From NCBI RefSeq assembly GCF_028736235.1, contig NZ_CP117884.1, forward strand, positions 2,046,001 to 2,110,000: a stretch of DNA of 64,000 nucleotides, written 5' to 3'. The DNA is from Lacticaseibacillus pabuli (lineage in GTDB: Bacteria; Bacillota; Bacilli; Lactobacillales; Lactobacillaceae). Under the pieces are notes generated by a model. It was not told the origin of the DNA. It saw nothing but the letters and a program-made list of their open reading frames with translations, and did no database searches. Positions 1 through 8,076 of this stretch are shown here, piece by piece; within the stretch, counting starts at the first letter, position 1, and every line of letters begins with the position of its first letter. The position numbers and the translations under genes are program-made.

Positions 1-502
1 GATAGTCATCCGCTTTACCAGCTTCAGCACTTAACGTTAACTGAATCTGAGCCATTGCATCTGTATCCTTGGTATCCGCCTTTTGAGACTTCACCAGCTC
101 ATCAAAACGCGGTGTCACATCATAAACTTTCCAAGTCGATCCGTTAACTCCCGCATTAAAAGTGCTGGCAAGCTCTTTGTCAGCCGCTCCTTGGGTAGGC
201 GTTACTTGATGGATCTCAATAACTTGCTTCACAGCCTGTTCTGCCTCAGCAGGAGTCAACAGCACTTTGGTAGCCGTCACCGCTTCGGTCTCAGAACTGC
301 TTGAGCTTGAATCAGTATCCTGAGTGATCACGTTTGCTTCATCGCCGCCCTCCTCAGAAGCATTACTGTTTACAACGCTCGAGCTACTAGCTACTGCGAC
401 ACCAGTATCAGTCGATGCAAACACGGTCGCACTTGAGCCCATACTCAGTGCAACGCCGCAAATAAATAACGCCGAGACGACGCTTTGCTTACTTAGTTGC
501 AT
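1..502 (-). CDS. Secreted surface protein of the pilus cluster, N-terminal part (3' end outside window)
   Basis: Reading on the minus strand from the ATG at 502, 167 codons stay open to the window edge. The N-terminus (MQLSKQSVVSALFICGVALS...) is a signal peptide ending near TVFAS, followed by a Ser/Thr/Glu-rich low-complexity stretch and then a more ordered region (STWKVYDVTPRFDELV). It starts inside the last 14 bp of the sortase gene, so it is translationally coupled and belongs to the pilus operon. It is probably another cell-wall-anchored protein or ancillary pilin, but the anchor region lies outside the window and I see no family-defining motif. Confidence 0.75.
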   Translation of the reverse strand, partial: MQLSKQSVVSALFICGVALSMGSSATVFASTDTGVAVASSSSVVNSNASEEGGDEANVITQDTDSSSSSSETEAVTATKVLLTPAEAEQAVKQVIEIHQVTPTQGAADKELASTFNAGVNGSTWKVYDVTPRFDELVKSQKADTKDTDAMAQIQLTLSAEAGKADDY

Positions 503-1325
503 TGTTTCCCTTCTTTCTCCATTTCGTGATGATAAACGCCACCAACGGAATCACCAATAAGATAACGGCCACAATCAACTCAAGCCGATAATTCATCAAG
601 TAAGCCCAAAATGAGATTTGCTTTTGCTGACCATCATATGCCACTCGTTTGGCCGTGACGTGCAACCGTTGCTTGTTTTGGAGTAACGGATAGCAGGTGA
701 TCAACGTCAACAGGTCTTGCCCCTTTTTTGGTGATAAATCTTTTACATAGGTTGGTGCATGCACGCCATCTCCTTGCTTGGCACGATTGATGACCTTATA
801 TTCCAGCATCTTTTTCCCAGCCTTAATATAAATTTTGTCCCCATTTCTCAGATCAGAGATCCAAGTAAACAAAGGCTTGGTCTTACCTGAATGTCCATCA
901 ATAACCGCGTGCGTTCCTGCACCTCCACCTAAAGGCGATGAGGCCGGCAACCAACCTGCCCCAATCTCCAATGCAGCATCGGAAGAATCAGAAAAGATCG
1001 GCAAGCGTAGGGCAATCTTTGGAATCATGACCGCACCAATGGTTTTCAACTGCTGATTCTGAAGATTGATATCGCTAGTCGTCCCTTTGGTTTGCTTTCG
1101 TGCTTGCTGCTCAATTACCGCACCTTGATGGTCTAGGCTATTAATATCAATCTGCTGTTGGCGATAAGTTTCAAATTGGGTGTATCCGTAGTAGCCAACT
1201 GCGCTTAATACGACGACTAGACAAGCCACAAACAAGATCCACATGCCACGACGCCGTCTGCTGTTGTGGTATGCTGTTAGCTTCGTCGCCGTGTCTAATA
1301 ATGTCTTTGGTTGTCTATTTGGCAT
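489..1325 (-). CDS. Class C (pilus-polymerising) sortase
   Basis: This 278-residue membrane transpeptidase would link pilin subunits through isopeptide bonds. There is an N-terminal membrane segment (about residues 28-48) and a C-terminal one (about 249-271), the two-anchor layout of class C sortases. The catalytic residues are visible: His145 in VIDGHSG, Cys211 in TLITCYP and Arg220 in NKQR. A canonical DP(F/W) lid motif is not obvious upstream of the core. The start lies 3 nt after the backbone-pilin stop, with AAGGTGG as ribosome site, and the gene overlaps the next surface-protein gene by 14 bp. The neighbouring LPNTG pilins are its likely substrates. Confidence 0.93.
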   Translation of the reverse strand: MPNRQPKTLLDTATKLTAYHNSRRRRGMWILFVACLVVVLSAVGYYGYTQFETYRQQQIDINSLDHQGAVIEQQARKQTKGTTSDINLQNQQLKTIGAVMIPKIALRLPIFSDSSDAALEIGAGWLPASSPLGGGAGTHAVIDGHSGKTKPLFTWISDLRNGDKIYIKAGKKMLEYKVINRAKQGDGVHAPTYVKDLSPKKGQDLLTLITCYPLLQNKQRLHVTAKRVAYDGQQKQISFWAYLMNYRLELIVAVILLVIPLVAFIITKWRKKGNNATK

Positions 1326-1328
1326 ATA

Positions 1329-3380
1329 CTAAGCCACCTTGTGCTTCTTGACCTCGTAGACACTAATTGCCGCTACACCAGCGACAACGACAATGCTAAT
1401 GGCGATCATCGCCTTGAATTCATTGGACCCCGTATTTGGCAAGGTAGGCTTTGCATCGTCGCTGGCAACATAGACCGTGTTCGTGTAAGTGTTCGGCCCA
1501 ACGACGAATTTCTGGCTATGATTATTGAGTTCATAACCAGTTGGCGCCTTCACTTCTTGGAGAATGTAATTGCCAGCAATTAAACCTTTGATAGCAAAGT
1601 TCCCATCCTTATCAGAAGTCAAAATTCCCGCTTTGACATCAGAGGCTTTGTCAACCCATTGGGCTTCCGCAATCGCATCATCGTCAGCACCGTCCTTAAA
1701 TCCATTGAAGAACTTGCCATCAGCATTTTTGACAACAAATTGTGCCCCTTTAAGCGGCGTGCGCGCAATCCCAGTCCCAAAGAGTCCCGAAGACTGCTTC
1801 GTGAACCGAGCGCCATACGTGTAGACGGGAACTTTGTGCTTGATGTGACGAGTATGTTGCTTTCCGACAGTGGTTGGATGGTTCTGATACCCAAGATCAA
1901 ACGTGTTGTACAAGGCGGAGTCAATCATCGCATCATTATTGATCACTTCTGAGTAGGTGAGATTGATATCGCCCCCTTGATACTTGGCCACAGTATTGGA
2001 GACCTTGCCATCATTGACAATAAATTGAATCTTGTAGCCTCGACCATCAGCAAGATCAGTCAATGTATAGTCGGTGCCTTCTTTTAACGTCACATCACCA
2101 TCATCGACTTTGTTATTGCTATTAATATCAATAGTCGCCTTGAAGTTTGCTTCCGCACGATCCCAGGTTAACCCTGCATCGGCGGTATCAGTCCCTTCAA
2201 AAATCCCGTAAGGCTCAGTGATATACGACTGCCCAGCAATCTCGCTGCCAGTGCCACCATTGATATCATTCGGGATATGAATCGTGGTCTTGAAGTCCGC
2301 TAGTGTCCCTTCGGTGAAGGAGTTGTGGTCGTCTTCCAAAGTCTTTTGCATGTCTGGGGCATGATAGTTCATCACGTCTGCGTGTAGCGTACTTGGATCT
2401 ACACCATCCTCACCAATACTAAAGGTCAGCTTATTAGCACTGTCATTACGCGCATCTGCCCCTAACAAATAGGTCGCTTCGCTATCACTATCAATATCTG
2501 CAACATCTGATGACGCTTCTTCTACGAAGTAATAGTCGCCTCGTACCAAACCACTTACGGTCAACGCACCATTAGCATCAGTCTTAACGACTGTGCCAGT
2601 CGCTTTGCCAGAGCCCGGCTTTCCCGTGTACAACTGAAATGGGATCCCCGACAAGTAACTGGTCTTGCCGTCCCCAGAAGGACTATCGCCATGCTTGGTC
2701 AACGTAAACTTCAACTGCTGTACGATGTTCTTGGGATAGCCATTGGATTCGGTTTGCCATGCCGTTCCTGCTGTATTCGTCAACGGTAAAGCAACTACAA
2801 TCGGTTGTGAAATCTGGGTAACCAAACCCTTTGGATGAGTCGTTTCAATGATGACCCAAACATGGTGTTCGGCGTTGTCATCGCTGGCTGCAAGATTCTT
2901 GAATGTGGTAGTAGATCCGCTAGTAATGAACTGTTCAGCAGTCTTTGTCTGCGCATTCTTTACATAGTAGTTTCCGGTTGGATCCTTGGCAATATCATCA
3001 CCAATGGTCTTTAGTCCTGCATCGGTCATGTCGCCCGATTCAATCGTGTTGGTGATATCATAGGCCGTGTAGCCGACCTTCCCGTATTTAGTGGGATCAA
3101 AGTCGGTCGTATCGTTGTTCCATGACTGGGTGTTGCCATCATCAACCACCGAGGCTTGTGTCTTTCCAAGCAGCGTCATACCTTTATGCACGGTATAGTT
3201 GACCGTAGTCGGCGCCAATCGAGCAAAATCACTATTGGCATCGAGCTGCACTTCTGCAGCATGTACTGTTGCGCCGGTCGTAGCATTAATGACAAAGGCG
3301 CTTCCAGCGCCTAAAGCCAACGCCATGCCGCAAACAGTAAAGGCTAACCGCAGATGTTTTACTTTCTTCACTTGACTCAT
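1329..3380 (-). CDS. LPXTG backbone (major) pilin
   Basis: This is a 683-residue surface protein. It has a signal peptide (cleavage near HAAEV, about residue 42), a pilin motif GYPKN whose Lys217 is the expected isopeptide donor, Cna-B-like domains, an E-box (LQEVKAPTGYEL) near the C-terminus, and a sorting signal LPNTG at about residue 647 followed by a membrane helix and a KKHK tail. These are the marks of SpaA/FimA-type shaft pilins polymerised by a class C sortase. Its ATG directly follows the TAA of the tip-adhesin gene, preceded by AAGGGGAA. The sortase gene starts 3 nt downstream. Confidence 0.93.
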   Translation of the reverse strand: MSQVKKVKHLRLAFTVCGMALALGAGSAFVINATTGATVHAAEVQLDANSDFARLAPTTVNYTVHKGMTLLGKTQASVVDDGNTQSWNNDTTDFDPTKYGKVGYTAYDITNTIESGDMTDAGLKTIGDDIAKDPTGNYYVKNAQTKTAEQFITSGSTTTFKNLAASDDNAEHHVWVIIETTHPKGLVTQISQPIVVALPLTNTAGTAWQTESNGYPKNIVQQLKFTLTKHGDSPSGDGKTSYLSGIPFQLYTGKPGSGKATGTVVKTDANGALTVSGLVRGDYYFVEEASSDVADIDSDSEATYLLGADARNDSANKLTFSIGEDGVDPSTLHADVMNYHAPDMQKTLEDDHNSFTEGTLADFKTTIHIPNDINGGTGSEIAGQSYITEPYGIFEGTDTADAGLTWDRAEANFKATIDINSNNKVDDGDVTLKEGTDYTLTDLADGRGYKIQFIVNDGKVSNTVAKYQGGDINLTYSEVINNDAMIDSALYNTFDLGYQNHPTTVGKQHTRHIKHKVPVYTYGARFTKQSSGLFGTGIARTPLKGAQFVVKNADGKFFNGFKDGADDDAIAEAQWVDKASDVKAGILTSDKDGNFAIKGLIAGNYILQEVKAPTGYELNNHSQKFVVGPNTYTNTVYVASDDAKPTLPNTGSNEFKAMIAISIVVVAGVAAISVYEVKKHKVA

Positions 3381-5348
3381 TTAGTTGTTCCCCTTTTTCT
3401 TATTGATAACCAGTGATACCCCGATAGCTGAAGCCCCAAGCATCGCGACAATCACGACGACCGCCAATTCTGCAACATCTTGCGAACCAGTGTTTGGTAA
3501 CTTGATTTTGCTTTGGTTGACGACTGTGTATGTGTTATTCGCGCCGGTATCACCAGCTGAAATTGCACTGCCCTTCGTCAAGAGTTGATGATCCTTATCA
3601 GTCGAGATTTCATCGAAGTAGTACGTCCGATCAGTCTTGGAGATAGGTTTCACAATGTTAGACCAAGTTGCAATTCCTTTGTCATTAGTTGTAGCAACAT
3701 AGTCTTGTAAGTTGCTTGAATAACCCGCTTGGCCGGGAAAGACAACCGTCTTACCATCGGCAGCCAACTTCAAGAACTTGCCTGCAATCAGATCTGCTTT
3801 ATTATCAGAAATTTTGAACTTAATGCCAGCAAGGTCTTTCCCATTTTCGTCAGTTTTATGAATCGAAATCTGATCTGGAATCACCTTGTCTTTAACCGTG
3901 ATTACGTTGGTGTTGGCATAACCATCTTGCTTGGTGCGCGTGAAGGTCCCAGAAATCACTGCACTATTAAGCTGATAGCCCTTTGGTGCAGTTGTCTCGA
4001 CTAACGTATACGCATCGCCAACCGCAAAGTTTGCACTTGATACTGCGATACCGTTATTGTCAGTCGTCAACGTTGCAGAAACTCCGGTTGTCGTATCTGT
4101 TAGTTTGAAGACTGCACCAGCAAACGTGTTGCCGTTCTCTGGCTTAGCGCCAGTCAAGGCATCTTGTTTGTCAATCTTGATCCGTGCATGGTAAATGTAG
4201 CTGTCCTTAATGGTTGCAGTGGCTTGGACTGACGCTGCATTGTAGCTAGTATCACCACTGGCATGCGTAAATGTTCCGGTTACTGGCGTCGTATTCAACT
4301 TGTAACCAGTCGGCGCCTTGGTTTCAACAATACTGTAACCATCGCCGATAGCATGTTTCCCACTCACGGCATTCCCTGCTGCATCCGTAGTCAAGGTTTC
4401 CGTCGCACCTGTTTTGGTATCCGTCAGCTTGAACGTGGCACCTGCGAATGTTGAACCGTTTTGTGCCGTACCCGTTTCCGCATCTTGTTTCGTCAGCTTA
4501 ACGGTCCCATAGTGGATCACATTGACATTGACGGTAAATTTCTTGAATGTTGGATCGATCTTCGGCAAGATTACGGTCTGAAAGCCAGGTCGTGTATAGA
4601 GCAACGCAGCGCCTTCATAGGTGGCTGCAATATTGTCAGCAAACTTAATCGCGCCGCCAGATACTACTGCGTTATTTGCGGCAGTAATGTTAAGCGAATT
4701 ACCAGAAATCGTCGCTTTGATTCCTGCCGGTGTCGAAGCTGCTGTTGATGCATAAGTAGACAGCGAGCTATTGGCATCGTTCAAAGTCTTGGTAGTGCCT
4801 GCATCAACATTAACAGTCGTATTATTAAACGATGGTGCTTTGTCATACGCAGCAACCTTAGCATTCACGTTTGCCTTCCAAGCGTTGTACTGCGCGGTGA
4901 GCGGTGAGCTGACATAAGTGTCACCGAGATACTGCCAAATTGCCCACTGTGTAAACATTTCATTTGTATACGTGTGGCTTTGCGCATAGTACCCGTAGTA
5001 AGCAATTTCTGAAATATGCTTGTGTTGCGCATCAGTGACTGAGGTAGCAGTAAAGCCCGTATTCAGATTGTTGTTTAACGGCGCACCCAGCTGGACACAA
5101 AATAGTACTGTGCCGTTTGCCGAACCGTCGCGCTTACGCCACCAACCGTCTTCAGTGATAGATGTCCCGCTAGCGTTTTTCCATTTAGATGATGTTGCTA
5201 AATCGGCGGCGCCTGAATTAATCCAAACCGAAGCTGCATGTGTGGTATGGATGTTGGAGAATCCTAGAGCCGCAATAAACGCGATCAAACCCATAAAAAA
5301 AAGCGCCAACGTTTTTAAGCGTGGGCGCTTGCACAAAATGTTGTGCAT
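3381..5348 (-). CDS. Thioester-domain pilus tip adhesin with Cna-B repeats and LPNTG anchor
   Basis: I start the gene at 5348 (MHNILCKRPRLK), because AGGAGGAATTTGT sits directly before it; an in-frame start 14 codons upstream lacks a ribosome site. The product has 655 residues: signal peptide (ending THAAS), an N-terminal thioester domain with the reactive pair visible as Cys in LFCVQLG and Gln in TQWAIWQ, two closely similar Cna-B domains (both with an E-box-like VET.AP.GY.LN), a third domain (DQISIHKTDENGK), and LPNTG at about residue 617 plus membrane helix. Such thioester proteins bind host or surface amines covalently at the pilus tip. The two Cna-B domains look like recent duplicates. 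Confidence 0.92.
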   Translation of the reverse strand: MHNILCKRPRLKTLALFFMGLIAFIAALGFSNIHTTHAASVWINSGAADLATSSKWKNASGTSITEDGWWRKRDGSANGTVLFCVQLGAPLNNNLNTGFTATSVTDAQHKHISEIAYYGYYAQSHTYTNEMFTQWAIWQYLGDTYVSSPLTAQYNAWKANVNAKVAAYDKAPSFNNTTVNVDAGTTKTLNDANSSLSTYASTAASTPAGIKATISGNSLNITAANNAVVSGGAIKFADNIAATYEGAALLYTRPGFQTVILPKIDPTFKKFTVNVNVIHYGTVKLTKQDAETGTAQNGSTFAGATFKLTDTKTGATETLTTDAAGNAVSGKHAIGDGYSIVETKAPTGYKLNTTPVTGTFTHASGDTSYNAASVQATATIKDSYIYHARIKIDKQDALTGAKPENGNTFAGAVFKLTDTTTGVSATLTTDNNGIAVSSANFAVGDAYTLVETTAPKGYQLNSAVISGTFTRTKQDGYANTNVITVKDKVIPDQISIHKTDENGKDLAGIKFKISDNKADLIAGKFLKLAADGKTVVFPGQAGYSSNLQDYVATTNDKGIATWSNIVKPISKTDRTYYFDEISTDKDHQLLTKGSAISAGDTGANNTYTVVNQSKIKLPNTGSQDVAELAVVVIVAMLGASAIGVSLVINKKKGNN

Positions 5349-5383
5349 ACAAATTCCTCCTCGTGAGTTGTCGATTTCGAGAG

Positions 5384-5419
5384 TCAACAATTCCGCGGTT
5401 CTTCTCGAATTCTATGCAT
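5384..5419 (-). other. Possible 11-codon leader ORF before the tip-adhesin gene
   Basis: After the sortase stop comes AAGGAGG, six bases, then ATG encoding MHRIREEPRNC and a stop. The ribosome site is as good as those of the real genes around it. The ORF overlaps two alternative stems, TTCGAGA/TCTCGAA and TTGTTGA/TCGACAA, in which one arm of the first lies in the loop of the second. It could be a translated leader that affects tip-adhesin expression, or chance. Confidence 0.3.
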
Positions 5420-5435
5420 TCATATCCTCCTTAGC

Positions 5436-6125
5436 TTACTTCACTGTCAACTGTATCTGCGCGCTGTCACGAACTCCAAGCCTAGTTAGCTGGACCTTGA
5501 TCAGATGCGCTTGAACAACATAGCGAATCGTCGGGTGTTTATCCTTTGTATATGGGCATGTATATAAGTGTAATTTCCTTGGTTCACCAGCTTCTCCTTG
5601 AGCAGTTACCGTCGAGTCAGTTGCCTTCACGGTATACGCTTCATCAGCTCGATATGTGTACTTAGCCTCACGCGTGTAGAGATACACCAAGCCGCCAACG
5701 CCTTTCCCGCCCTTGTAATCGTTAGGCCGATATGGCGCTCCATCATGAATCACATAGCCAGATGATGCCCTTAGTTTGAATAGATTGCTAAACCAAACTC
5801 CCGAAATATAGCTAGAATGGCCCGCAATAACAAAATTATTGTTCACATCGCCACTGCCATAGACCCCATAGTTTAATCCACTCGGCATCGAATAAACTGG
5901 CTGATAGATTCCGACGGTAGGTATACTAACGACAGTTTCCGGTTGTTTGTGGTCCATTGAACCTGTGGTAGTCACAGCTTTCCTAAATTTTTTTGCTGTA
6001 GTTTCGGCTTGATGTGAGTCGATTACTTCTTGCACTGTTGATCCCGAAGCCAGCCAAAGGCCACCAAGAGTACCAACCACACATATGACCAGTGTCACCC
6101 ACGTCCTCCAGCGATGTTGCTTCAT
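5436..6125 (-). CDS. Second sortase of the pilus cluster
   Basis: This is a membrane-anchored sortase, 229 residues from the ATG at 6125. It has one N-terminal membrane segment (WVTLVICVVGTLGGLWLA) and the catalytic set His103 (IAGHSS), Cys190 (HLYTCPY) and Arg201 (HPTIR). The motif around the cysteine is LYTCPY rather than TLITC, so I do not assign a class. An in-frame ATG at 6197 exists, but it would place a terminator-like hairpin inside the coding region. The ribosome site GGAGGTGG (about 6146-6153) is too far from the ATG at 6125, so the true start is uncertain. A role in anchoring or in a dedicated linkage of the neighbouring pilins is inferred. Confidence 0.85.
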   Translation of the reverse strand: MKQHRWRTWVTLVICVVGTLGGLWLASGSTVQEVIDSHQAETTAKKFRKAVTTTGSMDHKQPETVVSIPTVGIYQPVYSMPSGLNYGVYGSGDVNNNFVIAGHSSYISGVWFSNLFKLRASSGYVIHDGAPYRPNDYKGGKGVGGLVYLYTREAKYTYRADEAYTVKATDSTVTAQGEAGEPRKLHLYTCPYTKDKHPTIRYVVQAHLIKVQLTRLGVRDSAQIQLTVK

Positions 6126-6160
6126 CTTTCCATGGCGAGCGATTACTTCCACCTCCAAAC

Positions 6161-6192
6161 AAAAAAGACGACCAGAAGAATTCCTAGTCGCC
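6161..6192 (-). terminator. Terminator-like hairpin between lipoprotein and sortase genes
   Basis: On the minus strand GGCGACTA pairs with TGGTCGTC (two G-U pairs) around a 10-nt loop and is followed by TTTTTTG. It may terminate lipoprotein transcripts or attenuate the pilus genes downstream. Confidence 0.5.
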
Positions 6193-6229
6193 AACATTCA
6201 TGCAATATGCATGCTAAATAAGTATCTAA

Positions 6230-7009
6230 TTAATCACCGAGAGTGGTCGGTTCCCATGACCATTCCATCGAACCATCGCTCATATACACCGAAAATACGT
6301 GCCCCGCACCATACGTGTTGCTCGCCATTACTGCCGCAACTTCAGCAGAGCGTGCCGCTTCAAACGTCTTAAAAAGTCCACCCGAACCAACTCGTTCCGT
6401 AGCATGAACTGGTGTCGGTGGTGCTATGGATTTGGTGTTTATCGTAGTTGACGAGGAACTGGCCGTTGACTTCGCAACCGATGCGGTGTGATCACTCGTA
6501 CTCGAAACAGCAGGTGATATCTTAGCCGATGAACTCACGACCGGATTCTGCTTCGGTGTTGTAGTCTTTACCGATGTCGCCGCATGCCCAGAAGAATTAG
6601 CGCTACCCGCTTTGCTTGCAGAAACCCTTAGCTGATTCTTCGCGGTATCTCCCGCTTTAGAAGATTCTTCAGCACTGGTAGAATGCTTGGTTGCAACAAC
6701 CTTTTCGGGAGCACTATTAGCTTTGGGCTTCGATTTATCCGACGTTTTTGATCCACTACTAGTCGCCGATTCGTCTTTGTCACGATCAGCACTCGTCTTA
6801 GATTCATCACTACTTTTCTTGCTTGAACCAGCCTTATCTTTATCAGCAGTATAAGCGCTTGACGTTTGACGCTTTGAAGGTGCTGTTACTTGGGATTGAG
6901 TTTGACTGGACTTCGCCCTTTCTGATCCACAACCAGCAAGCGACAATATCGAAACACTGGTCAGCAATATGGTGAATGTGCCCGTAATTTTCTTTGTCAT
7001 CATCCTCAT
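6230..7009 (-). CDS. Ser/Thr/Lys-rich lipoprotein of unknown function
   Basis: This 259-residue exported lipoprotein has a lipobox, ILSLAGC, with the lipidated Cys near residue 27. About 160 residues of Ser/Lys/Asp/Thr-rich, presumably disordered linker follow, then a compact C-terminal segment (GGLFKTFEAARSAEVAAVMAS...FSVYMSDGSMEWSW). The N-terminus offers three nearby ATGs after GGAGAGG, so the start is uncertain by a few codons. It is the first gene of the pilus cluster on this strand and is separated from the sortase by a terminator-like hairpin. I do not recognise the C-terminal segment as a named domain. A wall-spanning or sensor role would be speculation. Confidence 0.75.
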   Translation of the reverse strand: MRMMTKKITGTFTILLTSVSILSLAGCGSERAKSSQTQSQVTAPSKRQTSSAYTADKDKAGSSKKSSDESKTSADRDKDESATSSGSKTSDKSKPKANSAPEKVVATKHSTSAEESSKAGDTAKNQLRVSASKAGSANSSGHAATSVKTTTPKQNPVVSSSAKISPAVSSTSDHTASVAKSTASSSSTTINTKSIAPPTPVHATERVGSGGLFKTFEAARSAEVAAVMASNTYGAGHVFSVYMSDGSMEWSWEPTTLGD

Positions 7010-7115
7010 CCTCTCCGTCCATTTATCACTCCCGCTTTAACAATTAAAGAATACGCCTGACCTGACCGCGTGTCACGCAGGCGCAATCCCTTGTGCCACA
7101 TCGGATTAGCCAATC

Positions 7116-7124
7116 TGTGGATAA
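7116..7124 (-). promoter_or_regulatory. DnaA-box-like site
   Basis: On the minus strand this reads TTATCCACA, a perfect match to the DnaA-box consensus TTATNCACA. It lies upstream of the lipoprotein gene. A single copy is weak evidence, but two more occur beside the integrase gene. Confidence 0.35.
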
Positions 7125-7161
7125 CTTTTTCGGCCTTACCACCACTAATTCAGGTGATAAA

Positions 7162-7256
7162 CGTCGCCAAAAGGAGTCGAACCTTTCCTTGCTGAGAACC
7201 TCAGCGTCACCGGAAGCAACATGACTGACCTTGATTTGTGGTCAAGGTCAGCGACG
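7162..7256 (-). ncRNA. Degenerate class II tRNA-like structure (Ser-GCU-like)
   Basis: The minus strand can fold into a 95-nt tRNA-like shape. It has an acceptor stem CGTCGCT/GGCGACG, a D-like hairpin CTTG/CAAG extendable to 10 bp, an anticodon-like loop TTGCTTC (GCU, serine) on a stem with a bulged G, a six-pair variable arm GCTGAG/CTCAGC, and a perfect T arm AAAGG-TTCGACT-CCTTT. The long variable arm and the GCU loop agree with tRNA-Ser. The D loop lacks GG, the linker before the anticodon stem is too long, and no CCA is encoded. It is either a decayed tRNA or a tRNA mimic. The rest of 7010-7504 holds no convincing gene. Confidence 0.5.
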
Positions 7257-7303
7257 ACAACAGGGGGGACTGTAATCATCAAGATTGAGCTGGGGCAAGC
7301 TCT

Positions 7304-7328
7304 AAAAACTACCAGCATCACTGCTGGT
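7304..7328 (-). terminator. Rho-independent terminator after tRNA-like module B
   Basis: On the minus strand ACCAGCA-GTGA-TGCTGGT is a perfect 7-bp stem followed by AG and TTTTT. It lies directly after the T-arm module at 7330-7373, which suggests that module is the 3' end of a real transcript. Confidence 0.7.
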
Positions 7329-7329
7329 A

Positions 7330-7373
7330 TGCTGCCGAAGGGAATCGAACCCTCCCGCACACCATGGGCAACA
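7330..7373 (-). ncRNA. tRNA-like module B: acceptor-like stem enclosing a T arm
   Basis: On the minus strand TGTTGCC pairs with GGCAGCA (7 bp) around a T arm GAGGG-TTCGATT-CCCTT, with no room for D and anticodon arms. It is followed at once by a terminator. Upstream (to about 7500) further stems are possible, for example GATCG/CGATC inside GACTC/GAGTC, and an ATCAT-rich hairpin. It looks like the 3' part of a structured RNA of up to about 190 nt rather than a normal tRNA. Confidence 0.45.
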
Positions 7374-7504
7374 CGCCATCATTATTATCATGATGATGAC
7401 AGGATTGGAGGAGTACGACTCTGCGCGATCGTTTTCCGCCGATCAATCTGGAGTCTGTTTAATTGCGCATGCTAAAAGTAAACTCATAGGGTCCTGCTAA
7501 CGGA

Positions 7505-7843
7505 TCACATCTCAGCTAAATGCCACGCAATGATTCCTGACGTAAGTGCGCATGCAATTTTTGCTTTTTCACCGCTGAGAGGCGTTAGTATCCGTTCACG
7601 ATGCTCATGCTGATCATCTTGAAGCAAATGCACCAACATCTGATTTGCCTGTTCAAGAGTGACTTTAACCTGCGATTTTTGCAGTTCACCAAGTACCGAA
7701 AAGTAAACATGATGCGTCGCAGTCAACCAAAATGGATCACTAAAGTCACTAGCCTCAATGTTAGAGAGTGACCCAAGCATCGTTTTTGCTAAATCATCAA
7801 ATTCAAAAATTCCATCTATGACTTCGTTCTGTGCATCCTGCAT
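7505..7843 (-). CDS. Hypothetical protein, 112 aa
   Basis: This is a mostly helical, soluble-looking 112-residue protein without a recognisable family motif. It has an acidic N-terminal half (NEVIDGIFEFDDLAK) and a C-terminal hydrophobic helix (IACALTSGIIAWHLAEM). AAGGAG just before the ATG overlaps the end of the upstream membrane-protein gene (3-nt gap), so the two are probably co-translated. It belongs to the small accessory genes of the integrative element, and function cannot be inferred. Confidence 0.6.
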   Translation of the reverse strand: MQDAQNEVIDGIFEFDDLAKTMLGSLSNIEASDFSDPFWLTATHHVYFSVLGELQKSQVKVTLEQANQMLVHLLQDDQHEHRERILTPLSGEKAKIACALTSGIIAWHLAEM

Positions 7844-7845
7844 TT

Positions 7846-8076
7846 TTATTGCTTCTCCTTGCTTATCCCATTTGTCTTTGTGGATGAATCCAAATCAATT
7901 GTGACGGTAGCAAGTATTATCGTTCCAACGAAGACAATACCAACCACAAACATTCCCGACAACCACGACGTGTGACAAAAGATAAACAACACGTTATTCA
8001 TCCAAAACAACGTATCATCGAGAATTACCCCAAAGACTGTTAGGTTAATTAAGCGCTGAATTATCGCTTCACGCAT
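7846..8076 (-). CDS. Small membrane protein, 76 aa
   Basis: The 76 residues include two hydrophobic segments (about LTVFGVILDDTLFWMNNVLFIF and GMFVVGIVFVGTIILATVTI) and a polar, lysine-containing C-terminus. It overlaps the preceding small ribbon-helix-helix-like gene by 8 bp and is followed after 3 nt by the 112-aa gene, so all three form one unit. I do not recognise it. A toxin-like or entry-exclusion-like role would be guesswork. Confidence 0.6.
   Translation of the reverse strand: MREAIIQRLINLTVFGVILDDTLFWMNNVLFIFCHTSWLSGMFVVGIVFVGTIILATVTIDLDSSTKTNGISKEKQ

Noticed and set aside
6126..6197. Start of the second sortase at the ATG at 6197
   Set aside because: It would put a terminator-like hairpin with a T-run inside the coding region, and no ribosome site precedes it.
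6850..6870. Left attachment site matching the rpsI end (CGCTTTGA)
   Set aside because: Only eight bases match, and they lie inside the lipoprotein coding sequence, so it is best explained by chance.
7162..7256. Ordinary tRNA-Ser gene
   Set aside because: The D loop lacks GG, the linker before the anticodon stem is too long and the stem has a bulge, so I list it only as tRNA-like.
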